Shown here in pieces: positions 9,324 through 18,192 of a stretch of 64,000 nucleotides of DNA. The notes beneath the pieces are model-generated. The model made no database searches and was not told the DNA's origin. It saw nothing but the letters and a program-made list of their open reading frames with translations. The stretch lies in the NCBI GenBank assembly GCA_910574885.1, contig CAJTDD010000016.1:48488-112487 (forward strand). Reading direction: 5' to 3'. Positions within the stretch are counted from its first letter, which is position 1. Each line of letters opens with the position of its first letter. Source of the stretch: Lachnospiraceae bacterium (GTDB lineage: Bacteria; Bacillota; Clostridia; Lachnospirales; Lachnospiraceae). The translations under genes were made by a program, and so were the position numbers.

Positions 9324-10259
9324 ATGGGTTATAATTTCAAAGAAACGATGAGTAAGCCGGAACGTCTGGCTCCGGGGCATAGAATGTGTGCCGGCTGCGG
9401 CGGCACGATTGCGGTGAGGAACGTACTGAGGGGCCTGCACGAAGGAGATAAGGCGGTAATCGGAAATGCCACAGGATGCCTTGAGGTATCCACATTTACC
9501 TACCCCTATACTGCTTGGGAGGATAGTTATATCCATAATGCGTTTGAGAATGCAGGAGCGACTTTAAGCGGTGTGGAGGGCGCTTACAAAGTTTTGAAGA
9601 GAAAGGGGAAATTAAACGAGACATACAAGTTCATTACCTTCGGCGGAGACGGCGGGACTTATGATATCGGTTTCCAGTCCTTGTCCGGCGCGATGGAGAG
9701 GAACACGGATATGGTATACGTGTGTTACGATAACGGTGCATATATGAATACAGGAATCCAGCGTTCCTCTGCCACGCCGATGTATGCGGATACGACGACG
9801 ACTCCAGTAGGCAGCGAAAGCAACGGAAAGCCTCAGAACCGAAAAGACTTGGCGGCAATCATCGCCGCGCATGATATCCCCTATGTGGCGCAGACTACAT
9901 TTATCCAGAATTTTAAGGATCTCCATGTGAAATCCGAGAAGGCAATCTATACGCCGGGAGCGGCATTTTTAAACATTATGGCGCCATGCCCGAGAGGTTG
10001 GAGGTACAACACACCAGATATTCTGGAAATCTGTAAGCTGGGCGTGGAGACTTGCTACTGGCCTTTGTTCGAGGTGGTGGAAGGCAGGTGGATTCTGAAC
10101 TATGAGCCTAAGAAGAAGCTGCCGATTGAAGATTTCCTGAAGCCTCAGGGACGTTTTAAACATTTATTTAAGAAAGGAAATGAATATCTGATTGAAGAAT
10201 TCCAGAAGGAAGTGGATCGCAGGTGGGAAGAACTCAAGTTCAGATGTTCCAGAGGATAA
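9324..10259 (+). CDS. porB: 2-oxoacid:ferredoxin oxidoreductase, beta subunit
   Basis: A 311-residue thiamine-diphosphate-binding subunit: HRMCAGCGGTIAVRN supplies Cys ligands for a 4Fe-4S cluster, GGDGGTYDIGFQSLSGAMERN is the ThDP/magnesium motif, and YDNGAYMNTGIQRSSATP follows. The ATG at 9324 is chosen because of its GGGGGGACAA ribosome-binding site; a longer frame starting at 9270 would overlap the alpha gene. The symporter follows six bases after the stop. Confidence 0.92.
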   Translation: MGYNFKETMSKPERLAPGHRMCAGCGGTIAVRNVLRGLHEGDKAVIGNATGCLEVSTFTYPYTAWEDSYIHNAFENAGATLSGVEGAYKVLKRKGKLNETYKFITFGGDGGTYDIGFQSLSGAMERNTDMVYVCYDNGAYMNTGIQRSSATPMYADTTTTPVGSESNGKPQNRKDLAAIIAAHDIPYVAQTTFIQNFKDLHVKSEKAIYTPGAAFLNIMAPCPRGWRYNTPDILEICKLGVETCYWPLFEVVEGRWILNYEPKKKLPIEDFLKPQGRFKHLFKKGNEYLIEEFQKEVDRRWEELKFRCSRG

Positions 10260-10265
10260 GAGAGC

Positions 10266-11729
10266 GTGAAGAGAGAAAAATTCGGGTCGCGTATGGGATT
10301 TATTCTGGTATCTGCCGGGTGTGCCATCGGAATCGGCAATGTATGGAAGTTCCCCTATATGTGCGGGGAGTTTGGGGGCGCGGCGTTCATCCTCATCTAT
10401 CTGGCATTCCTGCTGATTATGGGAATCCCGGTGATGGTCTGCGAGTTTGCCGTGGGAAGAGGAAGCCGCAGGAGCGTGGCGGCAAGTTTTGAAAAATTAG
10501 AGATTGTCGGGACGCGCTGGCATGTGATGAAATGGATTGGCGTGGTCGGGTGCTATCTGCTGATGATGTTCTATACGTCGGTGGGAGGCTGGATGATGTA
10601 TTACTGTTTCCGAAGCGTCAAGGGAGAATTTGCAGGCGCATCGTCTGAGACGGTGGCGGAAGGATTCTCAGAGATGCTTGGGAATGTGCCGGTCATGACA
10701 TTTTGGACGGTCCTGATCTGTATCATTGGATTTGCAGTCTGTTACTTTGGAATCCAGAAGGGAATCGAGCGTGTTTCCAAGGTCATGATGTCCGCGCTTC
10801 TGGTTATCATGGTGGCGCTTGCAGTCCACTCGGTATTTCTCGAAGGCGCAGGAGAAGGGATACGTTTCTATCTGGTTCCGGATTTCGCCGGGATGCGGGA
10901 GATTGGCATTGGAAACATAATTTTTGGAGCGATGAGCCAGGCATTTTTCACCCTCTCCATTGGGATTGGGGCGATGCAGATCTTCGGCAGTTATATTGGA
11001 AGAGAACGGAGCCTGACAGGAGAAGCCGTCAGTATTACGGCATTGGATACGTTCGTGGCGCTAATGGCGGGATTCATCATTATTCCCTCCTGTTTTGCCT
11101 TCGGCATTGAGCCAGGGGCCGGGCCGAGCTTGATTTTCATTACGATACCCAATATCTTTGCACAGATGCCAGGGGGAAGGGCGTGGGCGGCATTGTTCTT
11201 CCTGTTCCTGACCTTTGCGGCGTTTACAACGATTGTGGCAGTGTTCGAGAATATTATTTCATTTGCAATGGATCTGCTTGGATGGTCCAGACGTAAGAGT
11301 GTGCTGGCGAATGTGGTGATGCTTGTGGTGTTGAGTATGCCTTGCGTGCTGGGCTTCAATGTATTGGCCGGGTTTGAACCGTTGGGCGCAGGGACGAATA
11401 TCATGGATCTTGAGGATTTCATCGTGTCCAACAACCTGCTTCCTCTGGGAAGCCTGGGGTATGTCCTATTCTGTACCAGAAAGAATGGATGGGGATGGGA
11501 GGAGTTTCTGGAAGAAGCTAATGCAGGAGATGGAATCCATTTCCCACGGGGGTTAAAAGGATATGTGTCCTATGTGCTTCCGGTGATTATTATTGTCATT
11601 TATTTAAAGGGGTATTACGATAAATTCGTTGGGCAGGGGACGGCTGCGCTTGCCGGATGGATGGCTTTAGCCGTATTGTTCCTCGGGTTTGTGCTGTTCT
11701 GTGCGTGGGCGAAGCCATCAAAGGAGTAG
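10266..11729 (+). CDS. Sodium-dependent amino-acid symporter (neurotransmitter:sodium symporter family)
   Basis: A 487-residue multi-spanning membrane protein with a GTG start. TM1 carries the family hallmark GCAIGIGNVWKFPYMCGE, which lines the sodium and substrate sites; later helices (GNIIFGAMSQAFFTLSIGIGA, FLTFAAFTTIVAVFEN) match LeuT/MhsT-type transporters. Bacterial members import amino acids with sodium. It is the fifth gene of the por-type operon with only six bases between, suggesting that the imported amino acid is transaminated to the 2-oxoacid used by the oxidoreductase (inference). Confidence 0.9.
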   Translation: MKREKFGSRMGFILVSAGCAIGIGNVWKFPYMCGEFGGAAFILIYLAFLLIMGIPVMVCEFAVGRGSRRSVAASFEKLEIVGTRWHVMKWIGVVGCYLLMMFYTSVGGWMMYYCFRSVKGEFAGASSETVAEGFSEMLGNVPVMTFWTVLICIIGFAVCYFGIQKGIERVSKVMMSALLVIMVALAVHSVFLEGAGEGIRFYLVPDFAGMREIGIGNIIFGAMSQAFFTLSIGIGAMQIFGSYIGRERSLTGEAVSITALDTFVALMAGFIIIPSCFAFGIEPGAGPSLIFITIPNIFAQMPGGRAWAALFFLFLTFAAFTTIVAVFENIISFAMDLLGWSRRKSVLANVVMLVVLSMPCVLGFNVLAGFEPLGAGTNIMDLEDFIVSNNLLPLGSLGYVLFCTRKNGWGWEEFLEEANAGDGIHFPRGLKGYVSYVLPVIIIVIYLKGYYDKFVGQGTAALAGWMALAVLFLGFVLFCAWAKPSKE

Positions 11730-11760
11730 GCTGGCAGGGAGGATGTATTGTTGAATTTAA

Positions 11761-11789
11761 TTGACACTTTTTCCATAAATGATTATGAT
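11761..11789 (+). promoter_or_regulatory. Sigma-A promoter of the AIM24-like gene
   Basis: TTGACA (11761-11766), a 17-base spacer and TATGAT (11784-11789), followed by an AGGAGG ribosome-binding site at 11807-11812. Confidence 0.8.
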
Positions 11790-11818
11790 ATAGGTAAAGA
11801 CATATCAGGAGGTACATT

Positions 11819-12499
11819 ATGAGGTATGAGATTAAGGGAGAGACACTTCCAGTTGTAATCTGCCAGCTTGAGGGCGGAGAGAAGATGATAACGGAAGGCG
11901 GCGGCATGTCATGGATGTCGCCGAATATGCTGATGGAGACGACGACTAACGGAGGAATCGGGAAAGCGTTCGGAAGGATGTTCTCGGGGGAGAAGATGTT
12001 CCAGAACATTTACACAGCGCAGGGCGGCAGCGGTATGATTGCGTTTGCATCCAGTTTCCCGGGGTCGATTAAGGCGTTCGAGATCGCCCCTGGGCAGGAG
12101 ATGATTTTCCAGAAAAGCGCATTCCTTGCCGGCGAAGCAGGGGTGCAGTTGTCCGTGTTCTTTAATAAGAAGTTCAGTTCCGGGCTGTTTGGCGGCGAAG
12201 GGTTCATCATGCAGAAAATCAGCGGACTTGGAATCGTATTTGCCGAGTTTGACGGACATGTTGTGGAATATGAACTGCAGCCGGGGCAGCAGATTGTCGT
12301 AGATACCGGCCATCTTGCGGCGATGACGGCGTCCTGCCAGATAGAGATTAAGAGCGTGCCGGGAGTCAAGAACATGCTGTTCGGCGGCGAAGGGTTATTC
12401 AATACTGTAATCAGCGGGCCGGGCAAGGTGTGGCTCCAGACGATGCCAATCAGCAATGTGGCAGGAATATTAAGGCCGTACCTGCCGTCCGGTTCATAG
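11819..12499 (+). CDS. TIGR00266/AIM24 family protein
   Basis: A 226-residue Gly-rich beta-barrel-type protein. Features include GGGMSWMSPNM, GGIGKAFGRMFSGEKMFQN, and twice the GLFGGEGF/MLFGGEGLF pattern, all typical of the TIGR00266 (AIM24-like) family. The cellular role is unknown to me; no catalytic residues are apparent. It has its own promoter and an excellent ribosome-binding site, and the HAD gene follows after 22 bases, probably co-transcribed. Confidence 0.85.
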   Translation: MRYEIKGETLPVVICQLEGGEKMITEGGGMSWMSPNMLMETTTNGGIGKAFGRMFSGEKMFQNIYTAQGGSGMIAFASSFPGSIKAFEIAPGQEMIFQKSAFLAGEAGVQLSVFFNKKFSSGLFGGEGFIMQKISGLGIVFAEFDGHVVEYELQPGQQIVVDTGHLAAMTASCQIEIKSVPGVKNMLFGGEGLFNTVISGPGKVWLQTMPISNVAGILRPYLPSGS

Positions 12500-12521
12500 G
12501 TTTTGGAGCGGGAGCAGACAG

Positions 12522-12989
12522 ATGAAGATAGAGATTCCCGGCTACAAGGTACTTAATTTAGAGTATTTGGTATTGGATTACAACGGGACCATAGCTGTAG
12601 ACGGGTTGATTCCGGGCAGTGTGCGTGAGCGCCTGAACCGGCTGGCAGAGAGGTTCCGGATTTATGTGGTTACGGCAGATACACATGGAAATGCAAAGAA
12701 AGAGTGTGCGGATATCCTGGCAGATATCCGCACGTTTCCTTCCAAAGATGCAGCACATGCGAAAAAGCAGATTGTGGAAGAGCTTGGCTGTGAGAAGTGC
12801 ATATGTGTGGGAAATGGCAGGAATGATGTACTCATGTGCCAGATTGCCGGACTTTCAATCGGAGTTATGGGTGCAGAAGGCATGTATGGAAGATTGGTTG
12901 TGGAGGCGGATATATGCGTAAGGTCGATACAGGAAGGGCTGGAACTGCTGATGTATGAAAAACGCTTGATTGCAACGCTGCGCGGATAG
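12522..12989 (+). CDS. HAD-superfamily hydrolase, soluble P-type-ATPase-like
   Basis: A 155-residue compact HAD protein. Motif I is LVLDYNGTIA, with the nucleophile Asp retained but Asn in place of the usual second Asp (DxDGT); motif II is VVTADTHG; motif IV is VGNGRNDVLM. There is no cap domain. The DxNGT form and small size fit the soluble P-type-ATPase-like group. The substrate is unknown, and the missing general-acid Asp argues for weak or atypical phosphatase activity. Confidence 0.8.
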   Translation: MKIEIPGYKVLNLEYLVLDYNGTIAVDGLIPGSVRERLNRLAERFRIYVVTADTHGNAKKECADILADIRTFPSKDAAHAKKQIVEELGCEKCICVGNGRNDVLMCQIAGLSIGVMGAEGMYGRLVVEADICVRSIQEGLELLMYEKRLIATLRG

Positions 12990-12998
12990 GGAAAATGA

Positions 12999-13040
12999 AA
13001 AATCCACTGTACGAATCTTCTATTCTGTACAGTGGATTTT
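12999..13040 (+). terminator. Terminator after the HAD gene (possibly bidirectional)
   Basis: Perfect 14-bp stem AAAATCCACTGTAC (12999-13012) / GTACAGTGGATTTT (13027-13040), flanked by A and T runs on both sides. The next gene on the other strand (TetR) ends at 13217. Confidence 0.85.
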
Positions 13041-13216
13041 AAAATTCTGTATCCATCGGACGATACCTCTCTTTTCTTTATTTTTCAGATTTAAAGATTT
13101 AAGTTTTTGGTGGTCTGTCCTCCTTTTCTTTTGATATATTGATAATATCATACGATATGAAATATGTCAATAGATAATCTGAAAAAAATATAGAAAATTA
13201 TAAAAAAACTGACAAA

Positions 13217-13765
13217 TCATGATTTACATTTTGTAGGCTCCGCAATACGCTGCAAGAGCCCGACAAGCTCTTCCGGAGTTTCTTTCGCTCCATTTGAAGA
13301 CCAAGAAATGTAGAGATTATACAAAGCTCCTGCAAAAGCCTGCAAACCGTAATAGGTTTCCATCCCATCCTCCGGCTTATACCAGAAATCGATGATATAT
13401 TTGCTGATTGCAGTCAGGAGCAGATGCCCAAGCCCGCTTTTGAACAGACCGTCGAGAAATTCCTTGTGTTTCTCGAAGTAAGAAAAACAGTGGAAGAGGT
13501 TGGCGGAGTCATAGATCTGCTTATCTAATAATAGTTCCCGCGCCTCTTTCTGGTAGTCAGCTAAGGCTTCTTCCAGATAGGAAGAGAAGATATCTTCTTT
13601 AGACTGGTAATTTCGGTAATATGTCATCCGTGAAACGCCGGCTCTTTCTGTCAATTCGGAAATGGATATGGCAGACAGCGGCTTTTCCTTTAATAACTGC
13701 ATCAGCGCCGTAACGATACACTCCCGGGCTAATTTATTTGCCTGATTTTTTCTTTCTATATTCAT
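13217..13765 (-). CDS. TetR/AcrR family transcriptional regulator
   Basis: A 182-residue protein with an N-terminal HTH (SAISISELTERAGVSRMTYYRNYQSKEDIF, residues about 30-60) and a variable all-helical ligand domain. ATG 13765 is preferred over an upstream GTG at 13789 because AAGGGG sits nine bases before it. The divergent neighbour is a DegV gene, and palindromic sites lie in the shared intergenic region, so autoregulation or control of the degV-like gene is plausible. The ligand is unknown. Confidence 0.88.
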   Translation of the reverse strand: MNIERKNQANKLARECIVTALMQLLKEKPLSAISISELTERAGVSRMTYYRNYQSKEDIFSSYLEEALADYQKEARELLLDKQIYDSANLFHCFSYFEKHKEFLDGLFKSGLGHLLLTAISKYIIDFWYKPEDGMETYYGLQAFAGALYNLYISWSSNGAKETPEELVGLLQRIAEPTKCKS

Positions 13766-13825
13766 GAACAAAATCCCCTTATTTGTCACAGTTGCGTGTT
13801 AAGATATTGAATTTTAAAATCCAAA

Positions 13826-13844
13826 GTGTTACAATTTGTCACAC
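13826..13844. promoter_or_regulatory. Palindromic candidate TetR operator
   Basis: GTGTTACAATTTGTCACAC is a 19-base dyad with eight of nine positions paired. A related half-site arrangement (TTGTCACAG...GTGTTAAG) overlaps the TetR start region near 13783-13803. Confidence 0.5.
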
Positions 13845-13885
13845 TTTATTATAAAGACGGATACCGTTAATTTCAAGAGAATTAT

Positions 13886-13922
13886 GGAAGCGCTTGGGGC
13901 CGCCCTAAGGCGGGAGGCTTCT
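13886..13922. other. Hairpin in the TetR-DegV intergenic region
   Basis: Nested arms GGAAGC/GCTTC around CCGCC/GGCGG, without a T-run. Purpose unclear: part of a leader or a processing site. Confidence 0.3.
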
Positions 13923-13998
13923 GGCAATACAGACGGATGACAATACTGAGTTAGAGAGAATAAGAAAAACGATATGAATGAGCGGGAGGAAGTGCAGT

Positions 13999-14862
13999 AT
14001 GAAGACAGCTATTATGACAGACAGTAACAGTGGAATTTCAAAGAGTGAAGCAAGGAAGTTAGGAATCTATTCACTTCCGATGCCCGTAATCATTGACGGC
14101 GAGACGCACTATGAGGGCGTGGATCTTACGCAGGAGATGTTTTACGGCAGTCTGACGGGAGGAAGGGATGTGTCTACTTCACAGCCGTCGCCGGGAGAGG
14201 TTATGGGAATGTGGGATGAGCTCCTTGAAGACGGATATGACGAAATTGTACATATCCCAATGTCCAGCGGTCTAAGTAATTCCTGTGAGTCTGCAATCGG
14301 TCTAGCGGCGGATTATGACGGGAAAGTGCAGGTAGTGGACAACCATAGGATATCCGTGACACTGAGGGAATCTGTGATGGAAGCGAAAGAGCTTGCAGAC
14401 AGAGGGATTTCCGCCGCAGAAATCAAAAGAGAGCTGGAAGAACGGGCATATGAAGCCAGCATCTACATAGCTGTCGATACGCTGGAATTCCTGAAAAAAG
14501 GAGGAAGAGTGACGCCTGCCGCCGCAGCTTTGGGTGCAGTGCTGAATATCAAGCCTGTACTTACGATTCAGGGAGATCGGCTGGATGCATTTGCCAAAGT
14601 ACGGGGAATGAAAAAAGGGAAACATAAGATGATAGAGGCGCTGAAAAACGATTTGAAAACCAGATTCAAGGATGTAGACATGGGCCGTGTGGTGATTGGA
14701 GGAGCCGGAGCCGGGCTTAGCGGGGAAGAGGAAAAAGAATGGATAGATACGCTTAGGAAAGAATTCCCGGAGGCAACGGTCTATTATAACCCCTTATCTT
14801 TCAGTGTCGGAGCGCATACGGGCCCAGGAGCGGTGGGGACAGCTATCAGTATCCGGAAATAG
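13999..14862 (+). CDS. DegV family fatty-acid-binding protein
   Basis: A 287-residue DegV protein: AIMTDSNSGIS at the start, the ligand-contacting DVSTSQPSPGEVM loop, PMSSGLSNSCESA, and LEFLKKGGRVTPAAAALGAVLNIKPVL. Family members bind a fatty acid and, as FakB, present it to the kinase FakA for phospholipid synthesis. FakA is not in this window. ATG 13999 with GGGAGGAAG upstream is preferred over the longer frame. Confidence 0.9.
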   Translation: MKTAIMTDSNSGISKSEARKLGIYSLPMPVIIDGETHYEGVDLTQEMFYGSLTGGRDVSTSQPSPGEVMGMWDELLEDGYDEIVHIPMSSGLSNSCESAIGLAADYDGKVQVVDNHRISVTLRESVMEAKELADRGISAAEIKRELEERAYEASIYIAVDTLEFLKKGGRVTPAAAALGAVLNIKPVLTIQGDRLDAFAKVRGMKKGKHKMIEALKNDLKTRFKDVDMGRVVIGGAGAGLSGEEEKEWIDTLRKEFPEATVYYNPLSFSVGAHTGPGAVGTAISIRK

Positions 14863-14915
14863 TAATTGGGATTGCTGCATAACATAAAATTACTGCTCAC
14901 AGGGCAGTAGAATAG

Positions 14916-14944
14916 TTGCGTTCTAATATTTTATCAAGTATAAT
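14916..14944 (+). promoter_or_regulatory. Promoter of the HelD-like gene
   Basis: TTGCGT (14916-14921), 17 bases, TATAAT (14939-14944). Confidence 0.6.
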
Positions 14945-14986
14945 ACCATGAGATTGATGACTTTAGTATAGAAAGGCAAGAATGTT

Positions 14987-17059
14987 ATGAGCAGGGGTGT
15001 AGATTATTTAAACTATGTAATAGACCAGCTAAGGAACAAAATCCAGGAGATAGACCAGACAATCAGTGATGTGCAGAAAGACATCGCAGAGATGAACGAG
15101 TATTACTGGGAGAATTATACGGAGATGGATCAGTATGGTTATGAGAACTACGATAACCAGCAGGCTCTTTTCAGTCAGGTAAATGCAAGTCAGGAACATC
15201 AGAAACGGAGAAGTCTGTGGAGGAAGATGCTGGATTCTCCGTTTTTCGGAAGTGTTGATTTTGTCTACGACGGAGAGGAGGAGGCCGAAACCTTTTATAT
15301 CGGAATCGGAAATTTTGCAAGGAAGAGGGGCAGCGTACCGCTAATCTATGACTGGCGCGCCCCGGTCAGCGGATTATTTTATGATTATGACAAGGGAGCG
15401 GCATCCTACGAGGCTCCGGCCGGGGAGCTCAAAGGGGAGATCCTGTCAAAGCGGCAGTATAAGATCCGCGGCGGTAAGATGGTCTATGAATTCGAGAGCG
15501 ATATGAAGATTGACGATGATGTCCTCAAGCGGGAGCTTGGCGCCAACAGTGATACACAGCTTAAAAATATTGTTCGGACGATACAAAGGGAGCAGAATAC
15601 AATTATCCGCAACACGAAAGATAAGATTTTGATTATCCAGGGGGCGGCGGGTAGCGGAAAGACGTCAATTGCACTGCATCGGATTGCATACCTGCTATAT
15701 CATGACAGAGGTCGCCTACAGTCTTCTAATATTCTGATTCTGTCGCCGAACAGTGTATTTTCTGATTACATTTCCCATATCCTGCCGGAATTGGGGGAGG
15801 AAAATATCCAGGAGATGAGCTTCGATCTTTTCGCATACCATCAGCTCAGAAAGATTGCAAAGGATTGTGAAGATCGATGGAATCAGGTTGAAAAGCAAAT
15901 AGAGCGAGTACGCCGGGAAAACAGCGGCAGCACTTGCAATACGTGTCCGGAAGGGAAAACGCAAGGCGTTTCGGATGATGTGCGGTATCGGTGGAAACAA
16001 TCTAAAGAGTATGTGGCGGCAGCGGAAGGATTTCTGGTAGAGCTTGAGGATCGTCTGGTTGATTTTAAAGATCTCAAAATTGAAAATATGGTGAAGAAAG
16101 CAGAAGACATCCTTCATATGTTCTATTTCCGTTTCCAGAATATCCCGCTTCTGTCCCGTATGGACGCTGTGATGGAGTATTTTGTGGATGAATATGAGAC
16201 ACTTAGCGGGCGGAATATCTCGGATGAAGAAATGGAGTCGATAAAAGAACGGTTCCGCAGTATGTACGTCACCAGAGATATCTACGAAATCTATAACTGG
16301 CTGCTGGAAGAATACGGATGGGAGCGGCTTAAAGAGCTGCCATGGGAGGAGCGGATACTGGCTTACGAAGATGTCTACCCACTGCTATATTTAAAATACC
16401 GTCTGCTTACCGTACCTGATCAACGATGTATCCGCCATCTGGTCATTGATGAGATGCAGGATTATTCCTATCTCCAGTATGTAATCCTCGAGAGGATGTT
16501 TTCCTGTAATATGACGATACTGGGAGACAGGGCGCAGACGGTGGATGACCATATGCAGGATGTACTGACATTCCTGCCTAAGATATTGGGGAAGAAAGTA
16601 CGTAAGATTGAGCTGAACCGAAGCTACCGCAACACATACGAAATTGCGGAATATGCCAACCGCATTGCCGGGATACAGGGAATCGAATATATGAAACGGC
16701 ATGGAAAAGCCGTAGAAGAGATAGCGTGCATTTCCTGCGAAGAAATCGTGAGTCATATCCTTGAGAAGGTGAATCTGGGAGAAGACGGATTTGAGACTGC
16801 CGCAGTGCTTGTCATGACAGAGCAGGAGGCACGTAGATTCTATGAAGTACTCCGTGAGAAACGAAAAGACACATCCTATATAGACCGGGACAGCGAAAAA
16901 TTTCGGAAAGGGATTACGGTCACAACCTACTACATGGCGAAAGGTTTGGAATTTGACCAGGTATTTGTAGTAGGGAGAGAGCCGGAGAATCCATTCTTCC
17001 GGCAGTTTCTATATATCTGTGCCACAAGGGCCCTTCATGAGCTGTATGTACTGAGATAA
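14987..17059 (+). CDS. HelD-like UvrD/Rep-family helicase (RNA polymerase recycling type)
   Basis: A 690-residue protein with a coiled-coil N-terminus (residues 1-60), Walker A IIQGAAGSGKTSIALHRIAYLLY near residue 225, Walker B HLVIDEMQDYSYLQY, motif IV LNRSYRNTYEIAEYAN, and a C-terminal motif in TYYMAKGLEFDQVFVV. This is the layout of HelD proteins, which use ATP to pull stalled RNA polymerase off DNA (family knowledge). It ends 34 bases before a convergent gene. Confidence 0.85.
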   Translation: MSRGVDYLNYVIDQLRNKIQEIDQTISDVQKDIAEMNEYYWENYTEMDQYGYENYDNQQALFSQVNASQEHQKRRSLWRKMLDSPFFGSVDFVYDGEEEAETFYIGIGNFARKRGSVPLIYDWRAPVSGLFYDYDKGAASYEAPAGELKGEILSKRQYKIRGGKMVYEFESDMKIDDDVLKRELGANSDTQLKNIVRTIQREQNTIIRNTKDKILIIQGAAGSGKTSIALHRIAYLLYHDRGRLQSSNILILSPNSVFSDYISHILPELGEENIQEMSFDLFAYHQLRKIAKDCEDRWNQVEKQIERVRRENSGSTCNTCPEGKTQGVSDDVRYRWKQSKEYVAAAEGFLVELEDRLVDFKDLKIENMVKKAEDILHMFYFRFQNIPLLSRMDAVMEYFVDEYETLSGRNISDEEMESIKERFRSMYVTRDIYEIYNWLLEEYGWERLKELPWEERILAYEDVYPLLYLKYRLLTVPDQRCIRHLVIDEMQDYSYLQYVILERMFSCNMTILGDRAQTVDDHMQDVLTFLPKILGKKVRKIELNRSYRNTYEIAEYANRIAGIQGIEYMKRHGKAVEEIACISCEEIVSHILEKVNLGEDGFETAAVLVMTEQEARRFYEVLREKRKDTSYIDRDSEKFRKGITVTTYYMAKGLEFDQVFVVGREPENPFFRQFLYICATRALHELYVLR

Positions 17060-17093
17060 AATGCAGAACGTTGCATGGAACGGATTCACCGGT

Positions 17094-17987
17094 TCAGGAT
17101 GTTCTGAATACAGCCAGCATATCCTTCGGCAGGCGTGCGTGGAAGGTCATTTCTTCTCCTGTGATAGGATGTGTGAATGCAAGCCTGTGGGAGTGCAGTG
17201 CTTGTCTCTGAATTTTTTCCATGTCGGGATTATACAGATAGTCCCCGATTAGCGGAAAGCCAAGATATTTCATATGGATTCGGATTTGATGGGTGCGGCC
17301 GGTTTCCAGACGAAGGGAGACCAGGCTGTACCCGTTTTTCTCGCCCAGGACTCTGTAATGGGTGATTGCCGTCTCACCATGTTCAAGGTCCACAATCCGC
17401 TCAATGATGGTGCCGGGCTTGCGGGACAGAGGCGCATCGATAGTACCGCACTGTGGTGTGACCTGCCCCCGAACGATGGCAAGATATTCCCTGTGGAGCT
17501 GGTGCCTGCGTACCATGTTGGAGAGGATGCTTGCGCTGACCAGATGCTTTGCAACTACCGTAAGACCGGAAGTATCGCGGTCCAGCCGGTTACAGCAGCG
17601 GAAAATGAAAGGTTTTTCTTGTTCCTGATAATACCAGGCAAGCCCATTTGCCAAAGAATTCGTATAATGATTCAGTGAGGGGTGGATAGGCATACCGGCA
17701 GGTTTGTTAATCACGATAAGGTCTTCGTCCTCATATACAATGTCAAGGGGAAGGCTGACGGGCGGAACCTTCTTGGAGCATCCGGTCTCGCAGATGCGAA
17801 CCGAAAGAATATCTCCAGATGCAAGCTGCTGACGCATATAGTAATGGATGCCATTGACAAGGATGCTCTCAGGCATTCGCTTGATTTCTGTCAGATTTTG
17901 GCAGGAATAGCCGCGCCGCTTTAAGAATTGTTCCACACGCAGACCATCGCTTGCGGAATCAATGGCATAATTAATGACTCTCTTCAT
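17094..17987 (-). CDS. RluA/RluD family pseudouridine synthase
   Basis: A 297-residue protein with an S4-like N-terminus (VEQFLKRRGYSCQNLTEIKR) and the catalytic block CCNRLDRDTSGLTVVAK, whose Asp attacks the uridine; ETGRTHQIRIHMKYLGFPLIGDYLYN is the conserved C-terminal motif. It isomerises uridine in rRNA or tRNA; the exact target cannot be read from sequence. Convergent with the HelD-like gene. Confidence 0.92.
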   Translation of the reverse strand: MKRVINYAIDSASDGLRVEQFLKRRGYSCQNLTEIKRMPESILVNGIHYYMRQQLASGDILSVRICETGCSKKVPPVSLPLDIVYEDEDLIVINKPAGMPIHPSLNHYTNSLANGLAWYYQEQEKPFIFRCCNRLDRDTSGLTVVAKHLVSASILSNMVRRHQLHREYLAIVRGQVTPQCGTIDAPLSRKPGTIIERIVDLEHGETAITHYRVLGEKNGYSLVSLRLETGRTHQIRIHMKYLGFPLIGDYLYNPDMEKIQRQALHSHRLAFTHPITGEEMTFHARLPKDMLAVFRTS

Positions 17988-18120
17988 AGTCGGACTCCTT
18001 TAAAGAACCTAACACAGATACATTCGGTTCTGAAAATAATTTTGATTTCAGTATAGCACATTCGTCGGGAGAATGAGGGATTCATATGAAAAGAAATTGT
18101 AAAATTATATGGAGGATGTT

Positions 18121-18192
18121 ATGATAAATAAAATCATGGAAGGATTTGGATTATTTTATAGAAAGGATGAGGCAGAAAAATGGCGAAGTTAA
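18121..18192 (+). CDS. Possible short leader ORF overlapping the Nudix start
   Basis: A 23-codon ORF (MINKIMEGFGLFYRKDEAEK, then WRS) begins with ATG 18121, which has TGGAGGATGTT upstream, a better ribosome-binding site than that of the Nudix gene it overlaps by 13 bases. Terminating ribosomes could re-initiate on the Nudix ATG at 18180. It could also be a chance ORF. Confidence 0.4.
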   Translation: MINKIMEGFGLFYRKDEAEKWRS

